From Phytophthora sp. 'mugwort' (taxonomy: Eukaryota; Oomycota; Peronosporomycetes; Peronosporales; Peronosporaceae), in assembly GCA_033558025.1 (NCBI GenBank), contig JAUCEF010000014.1, positions 2,232,001-2,296,000 of the forward strand: DNA of 64,000 bases, written 5' to 3'. The notes under the pieces were generated by a model, which had not been told where the DNA came from, made no database searches, and saw only the letters and a program-made list of their open reading frames with translations. Both the position numbers and the translations under genes were made by a program. Positions 50,570 to 61,200 of the stretch are shown piece after piece; positions within the stretch are counted from its first letter, which is position 1; each line of letters begins with the position of its first letter.

Positions 50570-50850
50570 TTACGTTTTGTATTGAATGTCTCCCATCACC
50601 GTTAATCCTAACCCTCTCGGGGACCGATGGCATCGAGGTCTTGGGCTTTGCTTCGCAAAGGCAGTCGCTGCGCTCCTGCGAGGAAAAGATTCTACATTCA
50701 GCCCGCTACAGTGCTCGGCTCGCTGGAAAGCTCGGCGCTTTGCCCGCCTCCCAAAAAACCGCGCGGCCCTGCTTCGCGGGCACCCCACGCGGGTTTGATG
50801 TGGCTACGCGGCTCGCAAACGCTCTCCTCCGTTGGTCGTTTTATGTGACA
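50570..50850. repeat. GC-rich repeat-like block between the two transporter genes
   Basis: A compositionally distinct block with short inverted words: TTGCTTCGCAAAGGCAG, GCTGCGCTCCTGCGAGG, CTTCGCGGGCACCCCACGCG. It resembles dispersed non-coding repeats of oomycete genomes more than either flanking gene. No tRNA or 5S rRNA could be folded from it by eye. Copy number is unknown. Confidence 0.4.
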
Positions 50851-50917
50851 TTCACCTCCTCCTTTTCAGTTGGGTGCAGCACTCACTCTCATTGTAAAAC
50901 GAGAAAAAAAGTTGAAA

Positions 50918-52636
50918 CTATATCTCGTACGGCTCGTCTTCGAGATATAACGTGCTGTGAGATCGCTTGTACACGTCACCAACGTCCCGCGATTGGTGCG
51001 GCGTGTTGACCTCCTGCTCGTGCTGCAAGTGAGGAAACTTCAGCAATGGAGTGAGAAGAGCGCAGGCCAGAATGATGATACCTGTGTATAGCAGACCGGT
51101 ACTATACCCATCGGTACTGCGGAAGATGATGCCGTAGATTACGCCGCCCAAGTTGCCACCGGCACCGACCAGGCCGTTGACAGTACCCGTATGCTGCTCG
51201 TTCAGGTACGGTACGATGCCGTACGTGGAGCCGCCGGTAGCCTGTGCGGATATAGCGACGAGTACGTAGAGCGCAATGCAAGCGCCTAGTGACTCCAACT
51301 GGCTTAATGTGATCACCAGCGCGCCAAGCACACACAGCAGCGTGAATTGGATGCATTGACGGCCGGACATTCCCCATCGACGGTTCATGGTGTCTGACGC
51401 CAAGCCGCCCAGTGCGCGAGCGAACAGATTCATGAGGCCGAATGACGACGCCACTGTAGCGGCGTTGGTTTTCGACAGAAGGTAGCAAAGATTGCTGTCC
51501 GTTGGAGCACAACCGTTGTTGGTGAACTGGGTGTAGAAGTAGAGCGCGCCCATGTTGTTGAGCTGCAGCTCCGTGCCGAAAGATGCTGCGTAGTGAGCAA
51601 TCATGACGAGGACGTTCAAGTCCGTTAACACAATTCGGAAGGACTGGAGCATGCTCATAGGCTTTGGCTGCTCACTCGCGTGAGGCTGCGTCACGGGAAG
51701 GACACTGGAGCTACCGCTAATACTTATCCGTCCAGGTGCAGCTCTGCCATTCTGCTCAGCTTGTCGCTTGGTGTTCATTAGCTCCTGGAAGTCGCCTGTC
51801 GGGCAACTATCCACGGTGAAGCGGATCACGGTACCCATGAGAAGCATCGGCACGGCTGGCAACGCGATGGTGATCCGCCAGCCCAGGTCCTCAGTCACAT
51901 GACCACCGGAAGTGATGGCCTCATAAACATACGGCAAAACCAGGAAAGCAAAACCAATACCAGACAGACCCAGTCCGCCGGTGATGGCGTTGGCGGTGCC
52001 AGCAGTATTGCGGGCAAAAGTAATCGTGGTCCAATACTGACTGGACACGAAGACGCAACCCACGAGACCAATGAAGAACCGCACAAGGAGCAAGCTTGTT
52101 GCTGAGTTCACGAAGGCGGCACAGACAACGGGGATAGCGCCAAACCACAGCACAGAGCTTTGCACAACCTGCGGGCCGAATCGGTCAAGCAGTGGGCCTG
52201 CTCCAATTCGAGAAAAAATCGTGCTGGCCGTACTAGCAATGTCGGAGTTGAGCACTTGTCCTTCCGTGAGTCCTAGCTGGGTCTTGATCACCGGCATGAG
52301 AGGTGGAATGGCGTACCAACCGATGAAACCCATGATGCCCGATATCCACGACATGTAGAAGATGCGCATGTGAGGTCGCAGCATACTGCTCGGCTTGATC
52401 GTTGTAGCTCGGTCGAACTGCTTGTGGTCTACTGGAAGATCATAAGTCTTGGTCGTCACCACCTCCGGCTCGTCAATGTGGAAGTACTCAGTGTGTGGCG
52501 TTTGGGCAGGCGACGGCAAGCCGCTAAGTCGACACGAGAGTTCGCGTGCGCGTGGTGTCAACTGATGCGAACTCGGCGATAAACGTCGCGATGGCGGAAT
52601 CGATGGCGACGCTTGATCTGCAGCTTGAGGAGCCAT
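50918..52636 (-). CDS. Nitrate/nitrite porter-type MFS transporter 2
   Basis: The 572-residue paralogue of the downstream transporter, with the same helices and signatures (FIGWYAIPPLMPVIKTQ, AITGGLGLSGIGFAF, NGLVGAGGNLGGVIYGI). It has a longer cytosolic loop after the sixth helix (RAAPGRISISGSSSVLPVTQ region). I choose the ATG at 52636 (MAPQAADQASPSIPPSRRL) because it aligns with the N-terminus of the paralogue. An initiator-like TCATTCTTTGATC lies just upstream (52663-52675, minus). The frame is open for 39 more codons, beginning without an ATG. Both copies are intact. Expected product location is the plasma membrane; the two may differ in affinity or regulation, but this cannot be told here. 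Confidence 0.9.
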   Translation of the reverse strand: MAPQAADQASPSIPPSRRLSPSSHQLTPRARELSCRLSGLPSPAQTPHTEYFHIDEPEVVTTKTYDLPVDHKQFDRATTIKPSSMLRPHMRIFYMSWISGIMGFIGWYAIPPLMPVIKTQLGLTEGQVLNSDIASTASTIFSRIGAGPLLDRFGPQVVQSSVLWFGAIPVVCAAFVNSATSLLLVRFFIGLVGCVFVSSQYWTTITFARNTAGTANAITGGLGLSGIGFAFLVLPYVYEAITSGGHVTEDLGWRITIALPAVPMLLMGTVIRFTVDSCPTGDFQELMNTKRQAEQNGRAAPGRISISGSSSVLPVTQPHASEQPKPMSMLQSFRIVLTDLNVLVMIAHYAASFGTELQLNNMGALYFYTQFTNNGCAPTDSNLCYLLSKTNAATVASSFGLMNLFARALGGLASDTMNRRWGMSGRQCIQFTLLCVLGALVITLSQLESLGACIALYVLVAISAQATGGSTYGIVPYLNEQHTGTVNGLVGAGGNLGGVIYGIIFRSTDGYSTGLLYTGIIILACALLTPLLKFPHLQHEQEVNTPHQSRDVGDVYKRSHSTLYLEDEPYEI

Positions 52637-52675
52637 CTTTGTGATGTGACGAGTGCGAGGTAGATCAAAGAATGA

Positions 52676-53330
52676 CCTCAAGTTGCGGTCATTAGCAGTG
52701 ACTCGAGCCATGTGAAGCAGTTCCATGCACTTTTTGAGGCTGACATACAGCAAACGCCCAAGGGGCGGACAAGTCGCCTACGTCATCGCGTCAAGCCATC
52801 CGCGAGATGAGACCGCCGACATTTCTGCCTCGTCACTTGCAAATACTGAAGACTTTGTGCACGACTGGAGCCAATCAGACCAGTTCAACGAATCGGCTTA
52901 TGCGCATTTGCCGATGGGTTTATGCCGCCGGCGGCACGCGAGTCGAACGGGGCTGCCATTGGCTCAAGTGGCTTGCGTTTTAGCCGTTACGATGGCGGTA
53001 TACCACGTCGCAGATTGAACGAATTTCGGCGATCTGTCTCGGGCTTCAAGGACTCGTGCTCGTATTGCCTCTAAGCTCGCCTCAAGGCAACAATGCACCA
53101 ACTGATGTCCACCAGACCCTCGGCATTTGCTTGAGGATGGAGGCACGTGGTACATGTATTTAACAAAATCTACGTACGCCACTGGGTGTGAGATTGCTCT
53201 TGCGCTTGCATATTTGCGTGCCATTGTGCGGCCAATTGAGTCGGCGCTTCGACGCGGTGTAGCAGTGCCAAGTGGTCGCGACGGATCACCTTCATCCTGC
53301 CCAGTCACCACAACGAAATGCCGTCAGTAT
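52676..53330. other. Intergenic region between transporter 2 and the coiled-coil gene
   Basis: No supported gene. It should contain the promoter of transporter 2 and the 3-prime end of the coiled-coil gene. Confidence 0.35.
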
Positions 53331-55637
53331 GTTAATGCTTAATATCAACAGCAAAAAGAAGACTCGTAACGCACCGCTGAACGAGGGAGGCCACCTCGCT
53401 TTGAGCGTCCAGCTTGGCGTTTTCTTGCTCTCGGCAGCTCTTTTGCAGTACCTGGAGATCCCTTTTGTAACAAAAAAAGACGCTCAACTTCAGCGACTTG
53501 CCGACAGACAGTACAAACAAGGCGCTTTAGCAACCGATGAGCAATTTGAAGAGCGTGATCCTTGCTTGTCCATCCCTCTTTTGCTTCTGTAAATGTAGAA
53601 AAGCGACCGGTTAGTTAGTACAATCTGAAATATCTTGTAAGCGTCACACGTCACCGGACCCGCTCTTCGCACCGTTAAGCTGCGTCTTTAACTGCTGAGC
53701 CTCTTCTTCCAGTGCCTTCGTGTGCGACTTGGTTTCCTGCAGAATAAAATCGAACAAATACACAAAAAATAAAAATTCTTGTCATTGTGCATTTCATATC
53801 GAGGCAGGTCTGTGAAAAAGAATCAGTTACATCGAGAAATGCCGATAATTTTTGCAATCGGGCCTCCGATTTCTCGCGTTGGGACTTTTCGGTCTCCCAT
53901 TCGATACGCAATCGCGAGAGTGTTTGGTTCATGTGGCGGAGTTCGAGGTCCATCTTCCGGAACTCGTCCGCTTTCCTCTTTTCCAGCGCGTCACGGTGCC
54001 CCTATCGACATTATTCCTGTGAATAAAGGTATAGTTTTTTTCTCAATAGTAATTCGATCGAACGTCGCAGTACTTACCTGCGTGGATTTCCAGTCGTGCC
54101 GGTCAATTTCGTACTGCTGCTGGAGCCGATCACGCTCTTGCGTAACGGAATGCCTCGAAATCGCCTCCAACTGATTCAAACAAACACCAAAGCTTCAGAC
54201 CTGATTTTCGAGTGTGGGTAACCTTACGTTTTACCTGCCATCAATTAATCGCACCTGAACGTGCCCATGAAGCGTCGATATTTGGCTCCGGGCGTCCTCC
54301 AGCTCGCTTGACTTCTGCTCCAAGCTGTCAAATAAAATAACAATTAGCGACCTGCTCCGCAGGGCTTACGAGAAAGATGCAGCGTACGTTTGCGCTTTCT
54401 GCTGAGCTTCCTGCTGTAGCTGCTTGTTCGCTCTTTGCTCTTCTTTCAGTTCTGCATGGAGCCTCTCGCAGTCTCGCTCGATCATCGCCTGTCAGTTATC
54501 TTATGTTAAACATATTAAGCGTGTGACTAACAAATGTGCTTCGATACCGCTTGTGCTTGCAGTTTGGTGTTCTACAAAAAAACAGATTAAAGCAGCGTCA
54601 GCACTTGCCACCCAATTTATCTTGAGGTTTAGCTAGTGAACCTGCTCCTGCATCTCCTCGGCAAAGCGGAAAGCTTGCTCTCTCTCCTTGTCAAGGGCGT
54701 TGAGTTGTTCCTCTCGTTGGCGTCGGATTTCTGACATTTCTTCGATGAGTTGAGCTTGATCCTGTTTAGTTTGTTGCAGCGCCTTGAATTTATCTTCATG
54801 CTCACTAAACGTTAACATGTTAGCCGTTATTTCACTACATATGATGATGAAGCAGGAGACTCGCTCCTTACCGAATCCAGACGATAAGAGATTGGTATTC
54901 ATCTTGTGCCAGCTTCAGACGTCCAAGAAGCTCGCTCTTTTCTTTCTATTGACACACATAAGAATAATTTGTTACCTTCAGCGAAAACTACACATTCTCC
55001 TGTCACCCTCTTCCTCACCTCTTGTTCTACAATTCCTCGCTCTCTTTCTGCCAACTCGCTCGCCACTGATCGATACTTCGACTGATATAGAACCAGCTCT
55101 TGATCGACAGCTTCCGATAACTTGACATGCTTTTTCTTCAGCTTTAAAAAAAATATTCATAGTAAGGTCGAAAGTTGCTGGCCAATGACGACATTGTCTT
55201 CTTACCTCCTGGACGTAGGTTGCCACCACGAGAGCCTGTTGGAAAAGCTCAGGCTTTGTGACTGACTGAAGATACTCTTTCACGTCACCAAACTGCGAGC
55301 GTTGTAAAAGTTGACGCACGACGAGTCCAGCATTGGCCTCAGGGCTGTAGGCTGTCTTCGATACTTGTGACTGCTTCGAGCTGCACATAGGCCTCGCTTC
55401 CCTGACTGACAGGTGAGGTGGCGCTTGTGGTGAAGTATCCACAGCGGCTTCTTTCGACTTCCTTTCGCTCTTCGAGTCTTCACTCGTCACGCCCCGCGTT
55501 GGCGCCTTCCGCCTGATCGTATTTTTCTTCTTGACCACTGAGGCTTTCGCGCTGTCTACCGGTAAATTCGCCTCAATCGCTACGTTTTCCATCTCTCTCA
55601 CCTGCTGTCGCCGCCGCACAAGACTTGCTCGGTCCAT
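53330..55637 (-). CDS. Multi-exon coiled-coil protein, unrecognised
   Basis: Starts MDRASLVRRRQQVREMENVA at 55637. Exon 1 (55637-55206) and exon 2 (55141-55019) are exact by GT-AG and frame. At least eight more short exons follow: SELLGRLKLAQDEYQSLIVW, KFKALQQTKQDQAQLIEEMS, REQAFRFAEEMQEQ, ERDCERLHAELKEEQRANKQ, LEQKSSELEDARSQISTLHG, ERDRLQQQYEIDRHDW, MDLELRHMNQTLSRLRIEWE, and ETKSHTKALEEEAQQLKTQL. The product is largely a long coiled coil after a basic, Ser/Lys-rich N-terminal domain that has a short helical segment (LLQRSQFGDVKEYLQSVTKP). The last exon seems to need a one-base shift at an A7 run near 53470 to continue the coiled coil, so the exact C-terminus is uncertain. A centrosomal, ciliary or tether role is possible but not shown. 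Confidence 0.6.
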
Positions 55638-56152
55638 CGTTGTTAGCGATAACCGTTAATGCTACCGTGGCTGTTCAGAGCAGCTCAAGAAAATTAGTTA
55701 CGGTTGAAGTTAAGCCCAACGATCTTTTTTACATAATTGAAAAATGAAATTGTAACTGAAAAGTGAGATTCCGAAATCAGAATAAAACCACTATTGCATG
55801 TTTTCAATGCGCTGTTTTGGTCCGCATTGATCTCCGATTGTTGATCTGTAAGTAGGGATGGGACAATGCAATCGTGACATAAATGTCGTGTGAACACTAA
55901 TACCGCAGTGCAAATTGCATTAACCCTTTCGTGCGCCACAGAGATAAACTATAGTATACAGATATAAGAAAAATCAATTTAAAAGTGCTGGTTGCGCCCT
56001 TTTAAATTGAAGGTACTCCTATGAGCTTACAACAACATGACCGGTGTACCTTTTTTTTAGTAACAACACAGAAAGGATACTCTAAAAGGGCGCAGTCTGC
56101 GCCCTTTTAGCTTATAAGGTACTACGCCGCGCCTGCGCTGATTCGCTAAGAT
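55638..56152. other. Intergenic region with MITE-like inverted repeats
   Basis: Holds the promoter of the coiled-coil gene and a short element bounded by TGCGCCCTTTTA words, described separately. No gene. Confidence 0.4.
55992..56110. repeat. MITE-like element ends and 13-bp palindrome
   Basis: TTGCGCCCTTTTAAATTGAA at 55992 and, inverted, CTAAAAGGGCGCA at 56082-56094 could bound a roughly 100-bp miniature element. The second end runs straight into its mirror TGCGCCCTTTTAG (56098-56110) with a 3-base spacer, giving a perfect 13-bp-arm palindrome. A related hairpin, GGCGCGC-CTTT-GCGCGCC, stands at 63116-63133. Confidence 0.55.
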
Positions 56153-56161
56153 TTTATTTAA

Positions 56162-56234
56162 GGACAGTGCTAGCGTCCAGAGTTCGAGTCCAGATATCGT
56201 CCAGAGTTTCGGTCCAGGTATCGTCCAGGTCCGT
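56162..56234 (+). repeat. Left terminal inverted repeat of element C
   Basis: Built from five GTCCAG words at 56175, 56188, 56199, 56212 and 56223, spaced 13, 11, 13, 11. That is a 24-bp unit repeated about two and a half times. The inverted partner is at 62585-62657. Confidence 0.85.
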
Positions 56235-56359
56235 AATTTATTTTTGCAATAAATCTCACGGGTGCTATCGATGGGCCGACGTCTCGTTTTGTAGCTAGCG
56301 CTTACCTTGCTGCCTCGAGATTCTTATTTTTATTTTTTTTCAACGAAGTCAGATAGGTA

Positions 56360-58272
56360 CACCCTTCACTTTAATTAGTCATGCTTGCAATTTAGTCATG
56401 ATTCGTACTTTGTAGAGGTATTAAGGTACATCTACCATTTATAGCGGGCACCTTTAATAGTCGTGAATTTGATACCGAGTGGCTGACAGCCAATCACCCG
56501 AACTGGCACCTTTGCCGTTGGCCTACGCTAACTACGCCACAGCTGAAAATGAGTGACGGCGGACGGCGCTCCTTACAACATGTTGTTATGATCGTGGATC
56601 GAGAGCGATGTGTACAGTGGATGGAAGGGGACGCTCTTGAGCACGGCGAAAAAGGCGTGTTTAGCCACGCCATCGACCAGTTTCCATCGATTTTTCGTGC
56701 AACAGACCGGCGGGGTAATTTGAATAAGGCCCACGACTGGTGGAACAAGAGGTCGTCGCTGCAGCTTGCCCTCGGGGACGGTAGTCAACGCAAATGTGCG
56801 CGATCTGCAAGTGGGGGCCGCCATCTGACCATCCGCAAGGCTTTCAGCGGACGTGGCCGCAAGCTTGATGGCCACTGGGAATGGTTGCACCCATTACTAC
56901 TAGCCGAGTTTCAGCGACTTCGCCGCGCTGGCCTCAAGCTTTCATTGCAGCTCCTAATAGACATAAATATAACTATGGTTGAAGACAGCAGCCATCTTCA
57001 GCTTAATGCAGCCTACACGTTTAGCGGCAAACTGTTCAGCTCTCTCATCACCCACCGTCGTATTCACGACTTCACCGAGCGTCATAACATTGTATACCGT
57101 AAGTTGATAGGAAAAAACAAGTGAGCGAAGCTAAAATGGCCCAAATCTAGCAATCCGTCGCATTTCGGCAAACTGAACAGCATGTTTAACAGCGGAACTT
57201 TAAATCCTGAGCAGCAGTACAACATGGATGAAAGTCATTTCGTCATCGACTTGGAAAATGGTCAGACGCTTGACTTTCGCGGTGCAGACAAGGCTAAATA
57301 TCGCAGCATCGCCTCGGGTACTGTATATTGTTTGTGTTTACGGTATTTTTTCCTAACCTGTATGTGTGTATTAAATTTATTTCCACTTATAATTTTATTT
57401 CACTTACTGTATTAGGACGAGAGGGTATCACGCTGTGCGTTTTGCTGAGAGGAGGATCCAACTCGAAGATTCTTGCCCGCTGCTTATATTCAAGAACGCC
57501 AAGTCAAACTATCCGATAAATTTTCTCCCTGATACGGTAGACGGCGTAGCATATCGCTCACCCCCCCCCAGTGCTTTTATTAATAATGGCCTCTTGCAAA
57601 AATGGCTGCATGAAGTCCGTTGCTGGGGTGCTGCTGGTCCGTTCGCATCCGAGAGAGTTCTGTGGATGGACAATGCGAGTGGGGTAGATGATGCAGTCTA
57701 CAGCAAGGCAGCTGAAGACAACCATCTGGTTTTTCCCACCTAACACTACCGACTATATTCAGCCTGCTGATCGATTTCCGATTCAGCGAATCAAGGTGCA
57801 CTGGAGGCATTTGTGCGAGCGTCGGAACATGGAGGCTATTCGACGTGGAGATTGGAAACAGGGAGCAAAGTCATCGGGAGCGCTCGCTAATCCCGGCAAG
57901 CGGTTTTTCCTCGAGGCGGCTGTGGAGTGTATCCATCTTGTTAACGCCGAAACGGACAAGAACAACCTCAACTGGGCGAAGAAGTCAATGATGTTGTACG
58001 GCTTAGACGTCAGAAGCAACGGTAAGTGGAACGTAGAGCAGCTTAGCAAACCATTGCAGGAGATAGTAGTCAAGTACCGCGCAGACTCTGACCGAGGATA
58101 CGAGGAGGCTAAATTTTCAGCGTCAATATAAGTGTGTAAATGATCTCCGGTCTACCCCATTATTAGTCATGCACCTATAATAGTCGTGTACACGTACTTA
58201 TTATGCATGCTTTTCGCGCTGGTCCCCGATCACCATAATTAGTCAAGACATGACTAATTAAAGTGAAGGGTG
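56360..58272 (+). mobile_element. Tc1/pogo-type transposon nested in element C
   Basis: Perfect 24-bp terminal inverted repeats beginning CACCCTTCACTTTAATTAG (56360-56383; inverted at 58249-58272), flanked on both sides by TA (56358-56359 and 58273-58274), the target duplication of Tc1/mariner elements. Extra AGTCATG and AATAGTCGTG words repeat just inside both ends and could be transposase binding sites. Total length is 1,913 bp. It contains one transposase gene. Confidence 0.93.
56549..58131 (+). pseudogene. Tc1/pogo-like DDE transposase, lightly damaged
   Basis: Starts MSDGGRRSLQHVVMIVDRER, with a helix-turn-helix-like N-terminal region. The catalytic domain shows the first aspartate in YNMDESHFVIDLENG, the second in RVLWMDNASGVDD, and the FPPNTTDYIQPADRFPIQR line typical of pogo/Tigger-type enzymes. 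An intron (57318-57415, GT-AG) splits ASG-REGITLC. Two lesions are visible: an in-frame TGA at 57122-57124 between GKNK and AKLKWP, and a one-base frame change near 57735 at LVFP. Otherwise the frame is well preserved, so this insertion is much younger than its host element. Confidence 0.85.
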
Positions 58273-58289
58273 TAGCTGAGTATGGGAGG

Positions 58290-61200
58290 CTTCTCATCAA
58301 AGTTAAAGGCACGGCACTTGGAACGCCAATATCATTTACGAGCAGGTGTAAATGTAATGGTATTCATTCAACTTGATAGAGATCGAAGAATACAATTCCA
58401 TCGCTCTGCAGAGCTACTCTGTTTGCGTTCGCTAGACATAATACCTAATAATGCTCTTTATTTTCTTTGTCGCTTAGCAAATCAGGTACTTGTGAAGCAG
58501 CTAAATGCTTATCATGTATTACTCCGTTATGGATTCGTCGCAATGTTGTCCGTACAGCATGAAGAAGAGTAGTCGGAATCGGTGAGTTAGCAGCGCGTTG
58601 CTGATCCCCCCTTGGGACGTGGAGGGCCGAACGAACCACAGAAACTTCAGACACACAAAAAACCACAGCTAAAACTGTTGGAGCGCAGCACGCGATTATG
58701 GTGAAGTTCATATTCAACTCATGCGCCAAGTGTATCGACAATTGCTCCAGGGCTGTCTTGTATCCAGTTGTTTTCATCGAGTCGTAGATTCAGATTGTAC
58801 TTGACTTGAAATCCACGATAATACCACACCAGTGAGCATTGTTAAAGTTTACTGGTATCAGAAGTGTAGCTTGCGGATTCATGAGGCGAGTCGCAGCTTT
58901 TTTGATATGTTTGTTCATCGTGTTTCCCTTGCTCACTTGGTGTGAGGGCGTGCTGTTGCCACACCACAAAAATGAACAGTATAATATTTGTCATGAATAC
59001 GCTCGTAAAATGCCGCCATGAAAGCACCATCCGCCGTGGTAGGAGGTTTCAAGCGATAAAGTGCTTTGTACTGGCAGAAATGACCGAAGCCAGATATAGC
59101 TGATAAAGGATATGAGTCAGCGACGTGACTGGCGGCTTACTTCACGTGATCTTGCATTGAAGCTGGTACAGCACAGACTGCATCGCGTAACAGCCAATCG
59201 CAAAAGGCAAGACCATCTTCGCAGTCGGTGCGCAAATTAGTCAGCTGCATCATGGCTTCAATTTGTGCGCGTGGGAAGCTTTCAATCCCACTAATTGTGA
59301 TAGTCTGTATAGAACCCACGTTGGAATCAACGTCCTGCATGGTTGCTTCCCTGAGTGGATTTGAGTCGCAATGTCCACATCAATGGCTTCACTTGCTGGA
59401 TTTCCAGAAGGAAGCGTCTTGAAACTGCGTTCTAATAGGGTTTTCGGTAGCAGATAAAACGCGTTTGCGTTGATAATTGGATTGAATTGATTATGAAAGC
59501 GCGGCCTCTTGGTAGTTGAATTTTGGAATCGAGTCTGGAGCGGTTCAATACGTTTCAGTGTTTTTTTTTTTTTTTGCTGAGAGATTGAGTTTTTCAGCAT
59601 CAAGCGACCTTGCTAGTTGAATTAGTGTTATTTCTCCAAGACGTCGGCGATGCTGTTCAGATTTGTTGATTAAAGAACGATTCTGTTTTTCGATGGACTC
59701 CTCTTGTGCGCGATTTAACAGGGGCCGACCTGATGCCACAACATGAGGATTCAATTCAATGCGAATTTGTTCAGCATCGGCTTCCTTTATATCCATGCGA
59801 TGTAGATGCGGACTGGAGTTTGTCCGTATGGAATCCAGGACCTTATCGACAAGTCTATCACACTCATCCTCCGACTCCACTTGATCGTCCAACTCAATTA
59901 TTTGTTTTGAATGATTTGAAACGTTTTGAGGCGGGTGAGGATGCTCATACGCTTCCATTTGTATCTTGCGTGCAGGCACGCCGTATGGACCATTCACTCG
60001 AGCTCATTTTCGTTGTCTGACGTTACGCCACTGATCTAACACGAAATTGAGGAATTCTCTGTACTCGTCGTCGACTTGAATGCTGGCCAGCTCACTGCTT
60101 ATTACTTGTAAGACACTTCGAGCTTCCTTCTATTTTTGTGCAGGGCTAAGCATTTTTTTTTATCATATGAGCTGAACATGGCTTGAAGACGAACCTCTTC
60201 CTGATATTTTCTTCATCCACCGATTTTACCCACCTACACATATAAAAAACATATTGGGTTAGTTAAAATATATATGGTGGTGTATTTTGCAATTACTCGA
60301 GAGATCTAACCTGTTGTGCAAGCGCGTTAGAAAATTACAATACTCCATGCGTATGTATTTTCGGTGTGCAATGGCGTGTTGGCATGGTAGTTTTATGGTG
60401 CAGGCAAACCTGCACGTACACGCATACGTGTCAGTGCTTACGGTATATGCTGCATCGTTATCCATTACTATCACACTGTCCGGTACTTTGATGGTGTCGT
60501 AAGGGATTGATCGACATTTGACATTGCCAGTATATACTGTTTTTCGACGTGATCGCCGACAAAATGAGTGGTAAATTGTAAGACGTGAGTCATCTCTGGA
60601 TCGTAACTTCGATTGGCAGGAATACCAACACGAGTCTGATTGAACAAGTAGTCATTCTCCGCCCGCGCGTTAAACCAATCACAGCTTCAATGCACTGCAC
60701 CATTGTCATTTCAGGTTTCACTTGCTTCTTGAAGTGTCCAATCAATTCTCCAAGTGATATTAGTTGCACTTCAAAATGTGGCAGCGTTGAACGCTCGTAA
60801 AGAACCCACATCTTAGTGCAGGTATTACAGTTTCTCTCGAAATACTCGTAAAACAACAAAACCTGTGTGCGACGGCAAAACGCCTCGAACTACATATGGT
60901 TATCCATGTACGTCAGCTTACTCTGTGCATACACCATGTTGTGGACGATGATATCCAAATCATCCTGATCCGATCTAGAAATCTTGCCGTATTCTGGCTT
61001 GCGACTTGCTATTTTCGGATATTTGATGACATGGAATGTACACAACAAGACTTATGCGTCAGGAAAGTATGTCTGCAGGACGCGGATCTCATTTAGATCT
61101 TTGTCGACCATAATAACCTCCACCTTTTTCTCCGAGCTAGGATTTACTCGTATAAAATGTTCCAATGCACACGACATGTGCCAATCTGAATTGCGCTCCA

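Noticed and set aside
50570..50850. Structured RNA gene (5S rRNA or tRNA-like) in the GC-rich block
   Set aside because: Short inverted words exist, but no cloverleaf or 5S helices could be laid out; more likely a repeat element.
56181..56194. AGTTCGAGTCCAG resembles a tRNA B-box/T-loop
   Set aside because: No A-box, anticodon arm or acceptor stem around it. The word is part of the 24-bp subrepeat in the Mutator terminal repeat and recurs in the inverted copy.
57121..57150. GTGAGC...TCTAG as an intron in the pogo-type transposase
   Set aside because: It would be only 30 nt, implausibly short, and the frame continues through it with family-like sequence. An in-frame TGA nonsense codon explains the break better.
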